64,000 nucleotides of DNA, from contig CAMARK010000005.1 in NCBI GenBank assembly GCA_945860205.1, forward strand, positions 1-64,000, in the 5' to 3' direction. Position numbers and translations under genes: made by a program. Positions 24,979 to 34,662 of this stretch are shown here, piece after piece; the first letter of the stretch is position 1, and each line of letters starts with the position of its first letter. Source of the stretch: Reyranella massiliensis 521 (lineage in GTDB: Bacteria > Pseudomonadota > Alphaproteobacteria > Reyranellales > Reyranellaceae). The notes beneath the pieces were generated by a model, which made no database searches, had not been told where the DNA came from, and was given only the letters and a program-made list of their open reading frames with translations.

Positions 24979-25588
24979 TCAACGCTCGGTGAAGGCCAGT
25001 TTGGCGCCCAGCGCCGCGAACGCTCCGGCAAAGGTTCGGCGCATCCACGTCATCACGCGCGGCCGAGATCACATGGTCGCGCACGGAGGCCGCGAACAGG
25101 CCGTAGGCCACGAAGACCACGAAGGTCATCAGCATGAAGACGGCGCTCAGCATCAGCATGTGCGGCACCGGATGCGCCTCATCCGTGCTCACGAACTGCG
25201 GCAGGAACGCCAGGAAGAAGATCGACAGCTTGGGATTGAGGATGTTGATCAGGACGGCTTCGACCGTCACCTGCAGGTCCGTCCTGGCGTTGGTTTCTTT
25301 GTTGATGCTGAGCGCGCCACGCTCGCGCAGCGTGTTCCAGGCCATGTAGAGAAGGTAGGCGACGCCCAAGTACTTGAAGGTCTCGAAGGCGAGCGCGCTG
25401 GTGTGCAGCAGGGCCGCCAGTCCCAGGATCGCCGCCGCCATGTGCGGCACGCAGCCGAGCGTGCAGCCGAACGCCGCCACGACGCTGGCCCTGGAACCGC
25501 GCGAGAGGCCGGCCGCCAGCGTGTAGAGCGCGCCGGTGCCGGGCGAGGCGACGACGATGAAAGACGTGATCAGGAATTCGAGACTCAA
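24979..25588 (-). pseudogene. LysE/RhtB family amino-acid exporter, frameshifted near the C-terminus
   Basis: From a TTG at 25588 the gene reads MSLEFLITSFIVVASPGTGALYTLAAGLSRG and FGCTLGCVPHMAAAILGLAALL, then LINILNPKLSIFFLAFLPQF, a clear LysE/RhtB exporter. After about residue 176 (AASVRDHVIS) the frame gives unrelated AARDDVDAPNLC and runs to 24938 inside the cupin gene. The +1 frame from there reads RVMTWMRRTFAGAFAALGAKLAFTER and stops at 24979, which is the expected last helix and ending for this family. A net one- or two-base change at about 25055-25066 explains this. The last membrane helix is lost in the actual product, so the exporter is probably inactive unless this is a sequencing error. 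Confidence 0.8.
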
Positions 25589-25601
25589 GGGACGGCAATC
25601 C

Positions 25602-27032
25602 TCAGAAAAGCGAGAAATACTCGCGCTGCTCCCAGTCGCTGACCTCCGAGGCGAAACGGTCGATCTCGGCCTGCTTCAGCTTGAGATAGTAGTCGACGAA
25701 GAAACCGCCGAAGGCGTCGCGCAACACCTGGTCGCCGCGAAGCGCTTCCAGCGCCTCGCCGAGGCTGCGCGGCAGCAAGGGCGCCTTGGTGTCGTAGGGC
25801 GTGTCGGCCGAGGGGCCGGGATCGAGCTGGCGCCTGATCCCGTCGAGGCCGCTCGCCACCTGGCTCGCCATATAAAGGTAAGGATTGGCAGCAGGCTCGC
25901 CGACACGGTTTTCCAGATGCGTTGCCGGGTCGCCCGGCCCGCCCAGCACGCGAACCATGACGCCGCGATTGTCGCTGCCCCAGACCGCGCGGTCCGGGGC
26001 GAGCGAGAAGGGGCGGTAGCGTTTGTAGCCGTTGAGGGTGGGCGTGCTGAAGGAAGCGGCGGCCCGCGCATGCTCGAGAAGCCCCGCCATATAATGCCGA
26101 CCCACGGCCGACAGCGTTTCGGTCGGGTCCATGAAGGCGTTGGCGTGGCTCTTCCGGTCTCTCAGCGACTGATGCAGGTGCCAGCCGCTCGACATCACGT
26201 TCGGCAGCTTGGGCCGACACATGAAGGTGGCGTGATAGCCATGGCGTTGGGCCACCTGCTTCACGGCGCTGCGGAACAGCATCATCGTATCGGCAGATTC
26301 CAGGCCCGTCGCGGTCCGGAAGGTGAACTCGACCTGGCTCGGGCCGAACTCGACCTCGATCGAGCGCAGCGGCAGCACGAGATCGGCGATGTTGCTGCGC
26401 ATGATCTCCAGGATCGGATCCATCTCGTCGTGGCGCAACTCCGTCAGGTATTGATAACCCTGGTTGAGCAGCGAGACCTCGGGCGGCTCGCCTGACGGGC
26501 CGGCATTGCCGGTCGCGAGATGGGTCTTCTCGAGCTTGAAGAGATGGAACTCGACTTCCAGTCCTGTCACCAGCTCGTAGCCCTGCTCGGCCAGCGCCGC
26601 CAGGCTCTGGCGCAGGACATGGCGCGTGCTGAGCGGCATCGGCCGGCCATCGGCATAAAGAATGTCGCACAGCATCCAGCCGGTGTGCGGCGCCCAGGGC
26701 AGCACGCGGAAGGTTGCCGGATCGGGCAGCATCATCACGTCGGCCGCGCCTTCGAGTTCCTTCATCCCGAAGCCGCCGCCCGGCGTCCATACCGGAAACA
26801 CCGTGCGGTGCGAGGTGTCCTTCAGCAGCATGGTGGTGGTGAAGCCGACGCCGTTCTTCATCGCGGCGGCAATCTCGCCGGCCACCAAAGTCTTGCCGCG
26901 CAAAATGCCATGCTGGTCGGCGAAGGAGAGGCGCACCACGGTGAGTTCGCCTGCCTGGATGCGGCGCTCGGCCTCGCGCGCGGCAGCCTGACGCTCGGCC
27001 GTCCACAGACCGGCTTTTTCAGCGAGATGCAT
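25602..27032 (-). CDS. Glutamine synthetase-like ligase (possible gamma-glutamyl-amine synthetase)
   Basis: A 476-residue protein of the glutamine synthetase superfamily. It has the N-terminal beta-grasp (GELTVVRLSFADQHGILRGKT), the metal-binding EVEFHLFKLE and SIEVEFGPSQVEFTF, the ATP-binding region SGWHLHQSL and NRVGEPAANPYLYMA. Length and motifs fit the type used in amine and aniline catabolism or polyamine use (PuuA-, TdnQ- or GlnT-like) rather than housekeeping GlnA. ATG 27032 is chosen where family sequence begins, 8 bases after the Rieske stop. It probably glutamylates an amine that the Rieske enzyme then oxidises. Confidence 0.82.
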   Translation of the reverse strand: MHLAEKAGLWTAERQAAAREAERRIQAGELTVVRLSFADQHGILRGKTLVAGEIAAAMKNGVGFTTTMLLKDTSHRTVFPVWTPGGGFGMKELEGAADVMMLPDPATFRVLPWAPHTGWMLCDILYADGRPMPLSTRHVLRQSLAALAEQGYELVTGLEVEFHLFKLEKTHLATGNAGPSGEPPEVSLLNQGYQYLTELRHDEMDPILEIMRSNIADLVLPLRSIEVEFGPSQVEFTFRTATGLESADTMMLFRSAVKQVAQRHGYHATFMCRPKLPNVMSSGWHLHQSLRDRKSHANAFMDPTETLSAVGRHYMAGLLEHARAAASFSTPTLNGYKRYRPFSLAPDRAVWGSDNRGVMVRVLGGPGDPATHLENRVGEPAANPYLYMASQVASGLDGIRRQLDPGPSADTPYDTKAPLLPRSLGEALEALRGDQVLRDAFGGFFVDYYLKLKQAEIDRFASEVSDWEQREYFSLF

Positions 27033-27040
27033 GCAGCACG

Positions 27041-28372
27041 TCAGGCCACAAGAGGTGGGGCGGTGTTGGCGGCCCAACTGGAGCCGCTGCGGCGCCTTGC
27101 ATCGACATCCTTCCAGTAGGACTGCCAGCCCTCGGTCGGGCCCATGCCGTCGATGGCGATCGGGCCGCGGATCGCGGCGGCACGCGCCGGGTCGAGCCAC
27201 ATCGGCGGCTTCTCGCCGTTGGCGACCTGGCCGATGGCCGACAGAAGCATGCGGCGGTAGGCCACGATCGCCTTGTCGGTCGTGCCGAGATGCTCGCGCG
27301 TGCGATCTTGTATCCGGCCCTGGCTCTCGATCGCCCATTGATCGTGGACGTTGATGTCGAAGCCCATGCCGGTAAAGGTCTGGTTCTTCTGTTCCTGGAC
27401 GTTGTGGCCCCAGCCGTTGTGGCGGCCGACGCGCGGGCGGTAGTCGGGCAGTTCGTAGAGCTTTAGCCGCTGCTCGCGCATGGCGGCGTGATCGACCGGC
27501 GCGCCGAAGCTGGTGAAGATCGCGTACCAGTAGCAGCTCGTATCGTCGATCGGCACGTGCCACTGGGTGATCGTCATCTCGGCGCTCATCGGAATCACAA
27601 ACGCATACGGGAACACGAGATTGGTGACGCGTACATGGGTGTGCTGGTCGTTGAGCTTGCGCAGCGCAAAGAGGCGCATGCCGTAGTCCGTCGCCTCGAC
27701 ATCGAGCCTTGGCCGCGTGAACTCGCGCAGCAGCCGGGTCATCGGGATGTCGGAGTCCGAGGAGGCGCCGCGGAACTGCTTACCGTAGGCGCCGCCGGTG
27801 TCCTCGTCCTCATAGAAGCGGTGGAGGTACGAGGCGTGCGCGGGATCGATGCCGACCTCCAGCGCCTGCAGCCAGTTGCAGTCGATCAGGCCCTTGAAGG
27901 CAAAGGCATGCGTGCCGGGCGCGAGGAAACAGTCGAAGTCGGGGAAGGCCGGCGCCTCGCCTTCACCGAGGTAGGCAAAGATGATTCCGTTCTTGACCAT
28001 CACCGGATAGCTGCGCTGGCGGACGCGTTGGCAGAGCACGCTCCCCTCCGGCTCGGCCGGCGTCTCCAGGCACTTGCCGTCGACGTCGAACAGCCAGCCA
28101 TGGAACAGGCAGCGCAGGCCGCCATCTTCGAGACGGCCAAAAGCCAGATCGGCGCCGCGGTGCGGGCAGTCCCGGTCGAGCAGTCCATGCCGGCCGCGCT
28201 CGTCACGAAACAGCACGAAATCCTGGCCAAGCACGCGCACCGGCTTGGCCGGCCGCTCCTGGGGCAGTTCGTCGGCCAGGGCCACCGGGTGCCAGTAATG
28301 CCGCATCAGGGCGCCACATTTGGTGCCCGGCCCGACACGGGTGATCAGCTCGTTCTGCTCGGGGCTCATCAT
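27041..28372 (-). CDS. Rieske aromatic ring-hydroxylating oxygenase, alpha subunit
   Basis: A 443-residue Rieske non-heme iron oxygenase. The [2Fe-2S] ligands are CPHRGADLAFG and CLFHGWLF, spaced as usual. The mononuclear iron site is DPAHASYLHRFYED in the catalytic domain. Overall it resembles phthalate 4,5-dioxygenase / phenoxybenzoate-type single-component alpha subunits, which need a separate reductase not present here. It hydroxylates or dealkylates an aromatic substrate. The start is ATG 28372 or 28369. It is the first gene of a three-gene operon with the glutamine synthetase-like ligase and the LysE exporter. Confidence 0.88.
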   Translation of the reverse strand: MMSPEQNELITRVGPGTKCGALMRHYWHPVALADELPQERPAKPVRVLGQDFVLFRDERGRHGLLDRDCPHRGADLAFGRLEDGGLRCLFHGWLFDVDGKCLETPAEPEGSVLCQRVRQRSYPVMVKNGIIFAYLGEGEAPAFPDFDCFLAPGTHAFAFKGLIDCNWLQALEVGIDPAHASYLHRFYEDEDTGGAYGKQFRGASSDSDIPMTRLLREFTRPRLDVEATDYGMRLFALRKLNDQHTHVRVTNLVFPYAFVIPMSAEMTITQWHVPIDDTSCYWYAIFTSFGAPVDHAAMREQRLKLYELPDYRPRVGRHNGWGHNVQEQKNQTFTGMGFDINVHDQWAIESQGRIQDRTREHLGTTDKAIVAYRRMLLSAIGQVANGEKPPMWLDPARAAAIRGPIAIDGMGPTEGWQSYWKDVDARRRSGSSWAANTAPPLVA

Positions 28373-28419
28373 GTTCCAAAGAGTGACGCATCTAGGCGGG
28401 ATTCGCTATAGAAGACCGC

Positions 28420-29304
28420 ATGAATGTCCCTCTGAACGGTATGCCGGGCCCTACTTCCCGCGTCTTCTTTTCGCAGCGTTTGCGTCTTCACTATGTCGAC
28501 TGGGGCAACCCCGAGGCGCCGCCGCTGTTGCTGGTCCATGGCGGGCGCGACCATTGTCGCAACTGGGACTGGGTGGCGCAGGCGCTGCGCAAGGACTGGC
28601 ACATCATCTGCCCGGACCTGCGCGGGCATGGCGACAGCCAGTGGTCACCCGACGGCAACTATTCCATGGCGGCCTACATCTACGACCTGGCCCAGCTCGT
28701 GCACCAGCAGGCGCTGGCGCCGGTGACCATCGTGGCCCATTCGCTAGGCGGCAACATCTGTCTGCGCTACGCTGGCGTCTATCCCGACAAGGTGCGCAAG
28801 CTGGTGGCGATCGAGGGCCTCGGCCCATCGCCCAAAGTGATCGCCGAGCGCACCAAGCCGATGGCCGAGCGCATGCGCGACTGGGTCGAGGAGCAGCGCA
28901 AGCTCTCGGCCCGCGCGCCGCGCAAGTACCCGACCATCGAGGATGCCTTCAAGCGCATGCAGGACGAGAACAAGCATCTCTCCGCCGAGCAGGCGCGCCA
29001 TCTCACGCAGCAGGGCGTCAACCAGAACGAGGACGGCACCTATAGCTGGAAGTTCGACAACTACGTCCGCGCCTGGCCGCCCTACGACATGAGCTACCGA
29101 GCCATCGAATCGCTGTGGGCCGAGATAACCTGTCCGACCCTGCTGGTCTACGGCAAGGAGAGCTGGGCTTCGAATCCGGAGAAGGACGGCCGCCTCGTGC
29201 ATTTCAAGAGCGCCGAGGTCGTCGAGTTCGACAATGCCGGCCACTGGGTACACCACGACCGTCTCGACGATTTCGTCGGAACAGTGCGGGCTTTCGTTGC
29301 CTAA
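28420..29304 (+). CDS. Alpha/beta hydrolase
   Basis: A 294-residue alpha/beta-hydrolase. LLLVHGGRDHCRNWDWV holds the oxyanion region, ICPDLRGHGDSQW follows, and VAHSLGGN carries the nucleophilic Ser. The acid lies in the later LLVYGKES region and the catalytic His in FDNAGHWVHHD. Substrate unknown; esters or C-C bond hydrolysis in aromatic pathways are plausible given the divergent Rieske operon 47 bases away. The downstream uracil-DNA-glycosylase-like gene overlaps its last 8 bases. Confidence 0.87.
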   Translation: MNVPLNGMPGPTSRVFFSQRLRLHYVDWGNPEAPPLLLVHGGRDHCRNWDWVAQALRKDWHIICPDLRGHGDSQWSPDGNYSMAAYIYDLAQLVHQQALAPVTIVAHSLGGNICLRYAGVYPDKVRKLVAIEGLGPSPKVIAERTKPMAERMRDWVEEQRKLSARAPRKYPTIEDAFKRMQDENKHLSAEQARHLTQQGVNQNEDGTYSWKFDNYVRAWPPYDMSYRAIESLWAEITCPTLLVYGKESWASNPEKDGRLVHFKSAEVVEFDNAGHWVHHDRLDDFVGTVRAFVA

Positions 29305-29917
29305 AGCGCCGGCATCCGCTGCGAAAATCGACTCGTTGCTGAAGGAAATCCGCGCGTGCGCGGTCTGCGCAGCAGCGTTGAAGGCGGGCCCGCGCCCCGT
29401 CGTCCAGTTCAGCAGCACCTCCCGCCTGCTCGTCATCGGCCAGGCTCCTGGCGCGCGTGTCCATGCCAGTGGTGTGCCGTGGCAGGACGATAGCGGCAAC
29501 CGCCTGCGGGAATGGATGGGAATCGACGAGCGCGACTTCTACGATCCGGCAAAGGTCGCCCTGATGCCCATGGGTTTTTGCTACCCGGGAACGGGCGCGA
29601 GCGGGGATCTGCCGCCGCGTCCCGAATGCGCGCCGCTGTGGCACGAGCGCGTCCTGGGCGCGCTCAAGGATGTACGTCTCACCTTGCTTGTCGGCAGCCA
29701 TGCCCAGGCGAAGTACCTGGAGAAGCGGGGGAAGAAGGCGACACTTACCGAGGCGGTCAGGGATTTCAAGGCCTATGGCCCGTCGTTTTTCCCGTTGCCG
29801 CATCCTTCGTGGCGCAGTGGAATCTGGATGCGGCGCAATCCATGGTTCGAGGCGGATGTTCTTCCTGTACTGCGCCCGATCGTGCGCAAGGCGTTGCTGG
29901 ACAGGAGATTGAAATGA
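29297..29917 (+). CDS. Uracil-DNA glycosylase superfamily protein
   Basis: A 206-residue protein if the TTG at 29297 is used. That start is inferred because family-like sequence begins at LPKAPASAAKIDSLLKEIRAC just there, overlapping the hydrolase stop; the further upstream open frame is out of frame with the hydrolase. Motifs include IRACAVCAAAL, LLVIGQAPGARVHASG (a UDG motif I variant), PMGFCYPGTG, LLVGSHAQAKYL and FFPLPHPSWRS (motif 3, HPS). Family members excise uracil or are related hydrolases. The alcohol dehydrogenase follows with an ATGA overlap, an unrelated partner. Confidence 0.75.
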   Translation: MPKAPASAAKIDSLLKEIRACAVCAAALKAGPRPVVQFSSTSRLLVIGQAPGARVHASGVPWQDDSGNRLREWMGIDERDFYDPAKVALMPMGFCYPGTGASGDLPPRPECAPLWHERVLGALKDVRLTLLVGSHAQAKYLEKRGKKATLTEAVRDFKAYGPSFFPLPHPSWRSGIWMRRNPWFEADVLPVLRPIVRKALLDRRLK

Positions 29918-30933
29918 GGGCGGCGATCTTCCGCGGCGGCGACATCGTCGTCGACACGCTACCGGCGCCGGTGCCAGGCGTCGGACAGGTCCTGGTGAAG
30001 ACGCTGGCTTGCGGTATCTGCGGCTCCGACCTGCATGCCGCCAAGCATGCCCATCGCATGGTCGCCGTGGCCAAGCGCACGCCGGGGCGGGTGCCGATGG
30101 ACCTCTCGCGCGACATCGTGTTCGGCCACGAATTCTGCTGCGAGGTGCTCGACTACGGCCTGCAGACGGAGCGCCGGCTTAAGCCGGGCACGCGGGTCTG
30201 CGCCATGCCGCTGATGATCGAGGCCGACGGGCCCAAGGGCATGGGCTATTCCAACAACTATGTCGGCGGCTATGCCGAGCAGATGCTGCTGTCGGCGCCA
30301 CTGATGCTGGAAGTGCCGAACGGCCTGCCGACCGAGCATGCCGCGCTCACCGAACCGCTGGCCGTCGGCGTCCACGCGGTCGAGAAGGGCGCCCTCACCG
30401 GCGAGGAAGCGCCGCTGGTTATTGGCTGCGGCCCGGTCGGCCTCGCCGTCATCGCGGCGCTGCGTCTAAAAGGCATCAGGCCGATCGTGGCGGCGGATTT
30501 CTCGCCCAAGCGGCTCGAACTCGCGATCCGCATGGGCGCCGACATCGTGGTCGATCCGGCGCGGGAATCGCCCTACGAAAAATTGGCGGCCGACAAGCGG
30601 GCCGCGATCTTCGAGTGTGTCGGCGTCCCGGGCCTGCTTCAGCAGGTGTTCGAGAAGGCGCCGCGCGACGCAAGGATCATCGTCGCCGGCGTCTGCATGG
30701 AGCCCGACACGATCGAGCTGATGTTCGCCATCTTCAAGGAATTGAATCTCCAGTTCGTCCTGGGCTACACGCCGGAGGAGTTCGCCCGCTCGCTCCATCT
30801 GCTGGCCGACGGCAAGGTCGATGCGGGGGCGTTGATTACCTCCAAAGTCGGGCTGGATGGTGTAAAGGGAGCGTTCGAGGCGCTGGCCAATCCGGAACGG
30901 CACACGAAGATTCTGGTAGAGCCCTGGCGTTGA
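29914..30933 (+). CDS. Zinc-binding alcohol dehydrogenase
   Basis: A 339-residue medium-chain dehydrogenase. CGICGSDLHAAKHAHRM has the catalytic-zinc Cys and FGHEFCCEVLDYG the GHE zinc ligands. LPTEHAALTEPLAVGVHAV follows, with VIGCGPVGLAVIAALRLKG as the NAD-binding motif. It oxidises an alcohol; substrate unknown. The ATG overlaps the preceding TGA as ATGA. The structural zinc Cys cluster is absent, as in many bacterial zinc-type relatives. The GST gene follows. Confidence 0.85.
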   Translation: MRAAIFRGGDIVVDTLPAPVPGVGQVLVKTLACGICGSDLHAAKHAHRMVAVAKRTPGRVPMDLSRDIVFGHEFCCEVLDYGLQTERRLKPGTRVCAMPLMIEADGPKGMGYSNNYVGGYAEQMLLSAPLMLEVPNGLPTEHAALTEPLAVGVHAVEKGALTGEEAPLVIGCGPVGLAVIAALRLKGIRPIVAADFSPKRLELAIRMGADIVVDPARESPYEKLAADKRAAIFECVGVPGLLQQVFEKAPRDARIIVAGVCMEPDTIELMFAIFKELNLQFVLGYTPEEFARSLHLLADGKVDAGALITSKVGLDGVKGAFEALANPERHTKILVEPWR

Positions 30934-30961
30934 GACCGGGCTACTAAGGGAGGAAATGAAA

Positions 30962-31576
30962 ATGAAGTTTTACAATTCGGTCGGCCCCAACCCCCGCATG
31001 GTCCGCATGTTCATGGCGGAGAAGGGCTTTGACGTGCCCAAGGTCGAGGTCGACCTGCGCGGCGGCGAGAACCGCCTAGAGCCTTACCTCAAGGTCAATC
31101 CTTCGGGCCAGTGCCCGGCGCTGGAACTCGATGACGGCACGGTGCTGGCCGAGATCACGGCGATCTGCGAATACGTCGACGAGATCAAGAAGGACACGCC
31201 CTCGCTGATTGGCGACACGCCGGAGGAACGCGCCAAGACGCGCATGTGGGTCCGCCGCATCGACCTCAACATCGCCGAGCCGGCGGCCAACGGTTTCCGC
31301 TTCGCCGAGGGGCTGAAAATGTTCCAGAGTCGCATCCGCTGCATTCCCGAGGCCGCCGATGGGCTGAAGGCCGCAGCGCGCGACAAGCTCGTCTGGCTGG
31401 ATGGGTTGCTGGGCAGCAAGCCTTTCATCGCGGGCAACAAGCTCACTCTGGCCGACATCCATCTCTTCGCCTTCGTCGATTTCATGGGCAATGTCGGCCA
31501 GCCGCTCAGCCCCGATTGTAAGAATCTCACGGCCTGGTACGGCCGCATGAAGGCGCGGCCCAGCGCCGCCGCCTGA
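30962..31576 (+). CDS. Glutathione S-transferase family protein
   Basis: A 204-residue protein with a thioredoxin-like N-terminal domain ([55 protein letters not shown]) and an all-helical C-terminal domain ([20 protein letters not shown], the usual GST C-domain N-cap). It conjugates or isomerises using glutathione. ATG 30962 is chosen because it lies 8 bases from GGGAGG; the ATG at 30956 is too close to that site. It stands alone between the alcohol dehydrogenase and an ABC transporter set. Confidence 0.85.
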   Translation: MKFYNSVGPNPRMVRMFMAEKGFDVPKVEVDLRGGENRLEPYLKVNPSGQCPALELDDGTVLAEITAICEYVDEIKKDTPSLIGDTPEERAKTRMWVRRIDLNIAEPAANGFRFAEGLKMFQSRIRCIPEAADGLKAAARDKLVWLDGLLGSKPFIAGNKLTLADIHLFAFVDFMGNVGQPLSPDCKNLTAWYGRMKARPSAAA

Positions 31577-31593
31577 GCCCCGAGGGAACAACG

Positions 31594-32766
31594 ATGCGCC
31601 GTCTCATCACTCTGCTCGCTCTTCTTGTCGTCCCTGTTCTCGGACCGCAGGCTTTCGCCCAGGCGCCGATGGCGCCGGTGATGCAGGGCCTGTTCCTGCT
31701 CACCGACTATCCGTCGCAGACCGTGCGGGCGGGCGAGATCACGACCATCCGCGTGAAGATGCAGAATTCCGGCCTGGCGCCCGAGGCGATGGCGCTTTCG
31801 CTGTCGGGTGTGCCGGCGGGCTGGAAGATCGACATCCTGGGCGGCGGCCAGGCGGTGGCCTCGGCGATGCCGGGCCAGAACGAGAGCGTCACCCTTCAGC
31901 TTCGCGTCGAAGTGCCGAAGGATGCCCAACCGGGCTCGCAGCAGGTCGTGCTGAGCGCCAAGGGCAACCGGCTGCAGTCGGCCGAACTGCCGCTCACGCT
32001 CACCGTCGGCACCGAGGCGCCGGCCAAGCTCAGCCTGAAGTCGCGTCTGCCGTCGCTGCGCGGCACGCCGCGCTCGTCGTTCGAATATACGGTGACGGTC
32101 GGCAACGACAGCGGCAAGGACCTCACCGTAGCTCTTTCCGCACAAGGTCCGGCCAACTTCCAGACCACCTTCACCGAGGGTTTCGGTTCCAACGAGATCA
32201 GCTCGATCCCGGTCGAGGCGGGGCAGACCAAGGACATCAAGGTCAAGGTGACGCCGCCGCGCGACGTCAAGGCCGGCGACTATCCGGTGCTGGTCAAGGT
32301 CGCGGCCGAGGGCGCCACGGCCGAGCTTCGCGTCACGTTGCAGATCAGCGGCCAGGGCCGCCTCGCTCTCTCGACCAAGGACGGCCGCCTCTCGGGCGAG
32401 GCCGAGATCGGCAAGGCTTCCACCTACACGCTGGTGCTGAACAACGACGGCACCGCCGCGGTCGACGAGATCGAGATGGCGGGCACGGTGCCGACCGGCT
32501 GGAAGGTCGAGTTCAACCCCAAGACCGTGGCCACGCTGGCGCCCAACGAGAAGAAAGAAGTCCAGGTCCTGGTGACGCCGTCCGACAAGGCGATCGCCGG
32601 CGACTACGTGGCGTCTTTCCGTGCCACCGCGCGGGGCGAATCGAGCGCCGCCGACTTCCGCATCACCGTCACGACCTCGACCCTGTGGGGACTGGCCGGC
32701 CTCGGCATCATCGCCGCGGCGCTGCTGGTGCTGCTGGGCGCGGTCGCGCGCTTCGGCCGGCGATGA
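31594..32766 (+). CDS. NEW3-type exported protein with C-terminal membrane anchor
   Basis: A 390-residue protein with a signal peptide (ending GPQAFAQ), several Ig-like/NEW3 repeats of about 100 residues ([55 protein letters not shown]), and a C-terminal hydrophobic helix ([21 protein letters not shown]). It is probably periplasmic and membrane-tethered. Its stop overlaps the ABC ATPase start (ATGA), so it is co-translated and probably an accessory component of that exporter. Relatives occur next to ABC-2 exporters in other alphaproteobacteria; the substrate is unknown. Confidence 0.75.
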   Translation: MRRLITLLALLVVPVLGPQAFAQAPMAPVMQGLFLLTDYPSQTVRAGEITTIRVKMQNSGLAPEAMALSLSGVPAGWKIDILGGGQAVASAMPGQNESVTLQLRVEVPKDAQPGSQQVVLSAKGNRLQSAELPLTLTVGTEAPAKLSLKSRLPSLRGTPRSSFEYTVTVGNDSGKDLTVALSAQGPANFQTTFTEGFGSNEISSIPVEAGQTKDIKVKVTPPRDVKAGDYPVLVKVAAEGATAELRVTLQISGQGRLALSTKDGRLSGEAEIGKASTYTLVLNNDGTAAVDEIEMAGTVPTGWKVEFNPKTVATLAPNEKKEVQVLVTPSDKAIAGDYVASFRATARGESSAADFRITVTTSTLWGLAGLGIIAAALLVLLGAVARFGRR

Positions 32767-33701
32767 CTGACAACGTCATAGAGGTTCGCGGACTGCTCAA
32801 GCTCTATGGCGCGACCCGCGCGGTCGACGCCATCGATCTGGATATCCGTCGCGGCGAGATCTTCGGCCTGCTGGGGCCGAACGGCGCGGGCAAGACCACG
32901 ACCATCCTGATGCTGCTCGGCCTCACCGAGATCAGTGGCGGCACGGTCGACGTGTTGGGCTTCGATCCGGTGCGCCAGCCGCTCCAGGTCAAGCGCCGGG
33001 TCGGCTACCTGCCCGATGCCGTGGGCTTCTACGACCATCTCACGGCGCGCGAGAATCTGCGCTACACCGCGCGCCTGCTCGCCATCCCGCGCCGCGACGC
33101 GGAGAAGCGCATCAGCGACGCCATGGAAAGCGTCCAGCTTGCTGACGTGCTCGACCATCGCGTCTCGACCTTTTCGCGCGGTATGCGCCAGCGCCTCGGC
33201 ATCGCTGAGATCGTGATGAAGAAGGCCGAGATTGCCATCCTCGACGAGCCGACATCGGGCCTCGACCCGCACGCCACTTTCGAGCTGCTGGAGATGATCC
33301 GCGGCCTCAAGAAGGCGGGCGTTGCTGTGCTGATCTCCTCGCACCTGCTCGATCGCGTCCAGAGCGTCTGCGACCGCGTGGCGCTGTTCAATCACGGCAA
33401 GATCGCGCTGATGGGCTCGGTCGTCGAACTCGCCAACCAGGTGCTGGGCGCCGGGCACCCGATCCTGGTCGAGGCCTCGGGCATCGACATTGCAGCGGCA
33501 CTGCGCGGCATCGAAGGTGTGCAGACCGTCGTCGCTCAAGGCGAGGGTGGCTGGCGCGTGGTCGCCGACCGCGACGTGCGTGCCGCCGTGGCGCAGCGCA
33601 TCGTCTCCTCGGGCGGATCGCTCACGCGCCTCGCCGATCTTCAGCCCAGCCTGGAAGAAGTTTATACGCGCTACTTCGAGGAGGCGCGGCATGCCGCCTA
33701 A
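32763..33701 (+). CDS. ABC transporter ATP-binding protein (ABC-2 type)
   Basis: A 312-residue ATPase. Walker A is [17 protein letters not shown] near residue 40, the signature is [15 protein letters not shown], Walker B is [12 protein letters not shown] and the H-loop is [10 protein letters not shown]-terminal extension of about 80 residues ([33 protein letters not shown]) is typical of ABC-2 exporters. It energises the permease that follows, with which it overlaps by 11 bases. The NEW3 gene precedes it (ATGA). Confidence 0.92.
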   Translation: MTDNVIEVRGLLKLYGATRAVDAIDLDIRRGEIFGLLGPNGAGKTTTILMLLGLTEISGGTVDVLGFDPVRQPLQVKRRVGYLPDAVGFYDHLTARENLRYTARLLAIPRRDAEKRISDAMESVQLADVLDHRVSTFSRGMRQRLGIAEIVMKKAEIAILDEPTSGLDPHATFELLEMIRGLKKAGVAVLISSHLLDRVQSVCDRVALFNHGKIALMGSVVELANQVLGAGHPILVEASGIDIAAALRGIEGVQTVVAQGEGGWRVVADRDVRAAVAQRIVSSGGSLTRLADLQPSLEEVYTRYFEEARHAA

Positions 33702-34662
33702 AGCCAGGCAGCGCGAAGGCTCGCCTTTCACCGGCCTCGGCCCGGTGTTCATGAAGGAATTCGCCGATCACCTGTCGAGCGCCCGCATGATGGTGCTGAT
33801 GCTGTTCGTGATCGCCTTCGGCGCCTTTCCGGTCGCCTCGTCGCTGCAGCAACTCAGGACCATCACCGAGCAAGACTCCTACCTGTTCCTGCGCATCTTC
33901 ACTTCGGCGCCGGAAAGCCTGCCGATCTCCTTCGTGTTTGCGCTCAACTTCATCATCCCGGTCATGGCGATCGGCCTGGGCTTCGATGCCGTGAACAGCG
34001 AGTTCAACCGCCGCACGCTCAGCCGCCTGCTGTCGCAGCCGATCTATCGTGACGCGCTTCTGCTGGGCAAATTCCTGGGCGGCCTCGCCACGCTGGCCGT
34101 CGTGCTGACGGCGCTGTGGCTGATCGTGTTCGGCGCCGGTCTGCTGCTGCTCGGCCTGCCGCCGCGGGGCGTCGAGGTCGCACGTGGTGCCTGCTTCCTG
34201 CTGGCGGCGATCGCCTATGGCGGCGTGTGGCTGGCGGCCTCGCTGCTGTTCTCGGTGATCTTCCGATCGACGGCGACCTCGGCGCTGTGTGCGCTGGGCC
34301 TGTGGCTGTTCTTCTTCCTGCTGTGGCCGATGATCGCCTCGGCCATCACCATGGGCTTCGCGCCCTCGCAGATTCGCAGCGCCGAGGAATATCTCGCGGT
34401 CGAGCAGCTCGGGCTCGTTCTGTCGCGCTTCTCGCCCGGCACCTTGTTCAGCGAGGCCGTCGTCGGCCTGCTCAATCCTGAGACGAGGACCTTCGGGAGC
34501 ATGCTGCCGGCGCAGATGCGCGGCGTCATTCCGGGTGCGCCGCTGCCGCTCGACCAGAGCCTGCTGCTGATCTGGCCGCAGATGACGGGGCTGATTTCCG
34601 GCATGATCGTGGTGTTTGCCGCCGCCTACGTGATCTTCCAGCGAGAGGAAGTGCGGGCCTGA
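33691..34662 (+). CDS. ABC-2 type transporter permease
   Basis: A 323-residue permease with about six membrane helices ([77 protein letters not shown] and further segments). [17 protein letters not shown] is the ABC-2/NosY-like cytoplasmic coupling loop. It forms an exporter with the ATPase upstream. The downstream GNAT gene overlaps its stop by four bases. Confidence 0.87.
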   Translation: MPPKARQREGSPFTGLGPVFMKEFADHLSSARMMVLMLFVIAFGAFPVASSLQQLRTITEQDSYLFLRIFTSAPESLPISFVFALNFIIPVMAIGLGFDAVNSEFNRRTLSRLLSQPIYRDALLLGKFLGGLATLAVVLTALWLIVFGAGLLLLGLPPRGVEVARGACFLLAAIAYGGVWLAASLLFSVIFRSTATSALCALGLWLFFFLLWPMIASAITMGFAPSQIRSAEEYLAVEQLGLVLSRFSPGTLFSEAVVGLLNPETRTFGSMLPAQMRGVIPGAPLPLDQSLLLIWPQMTGLISGMIVVFAAAYVIFQREEVRA

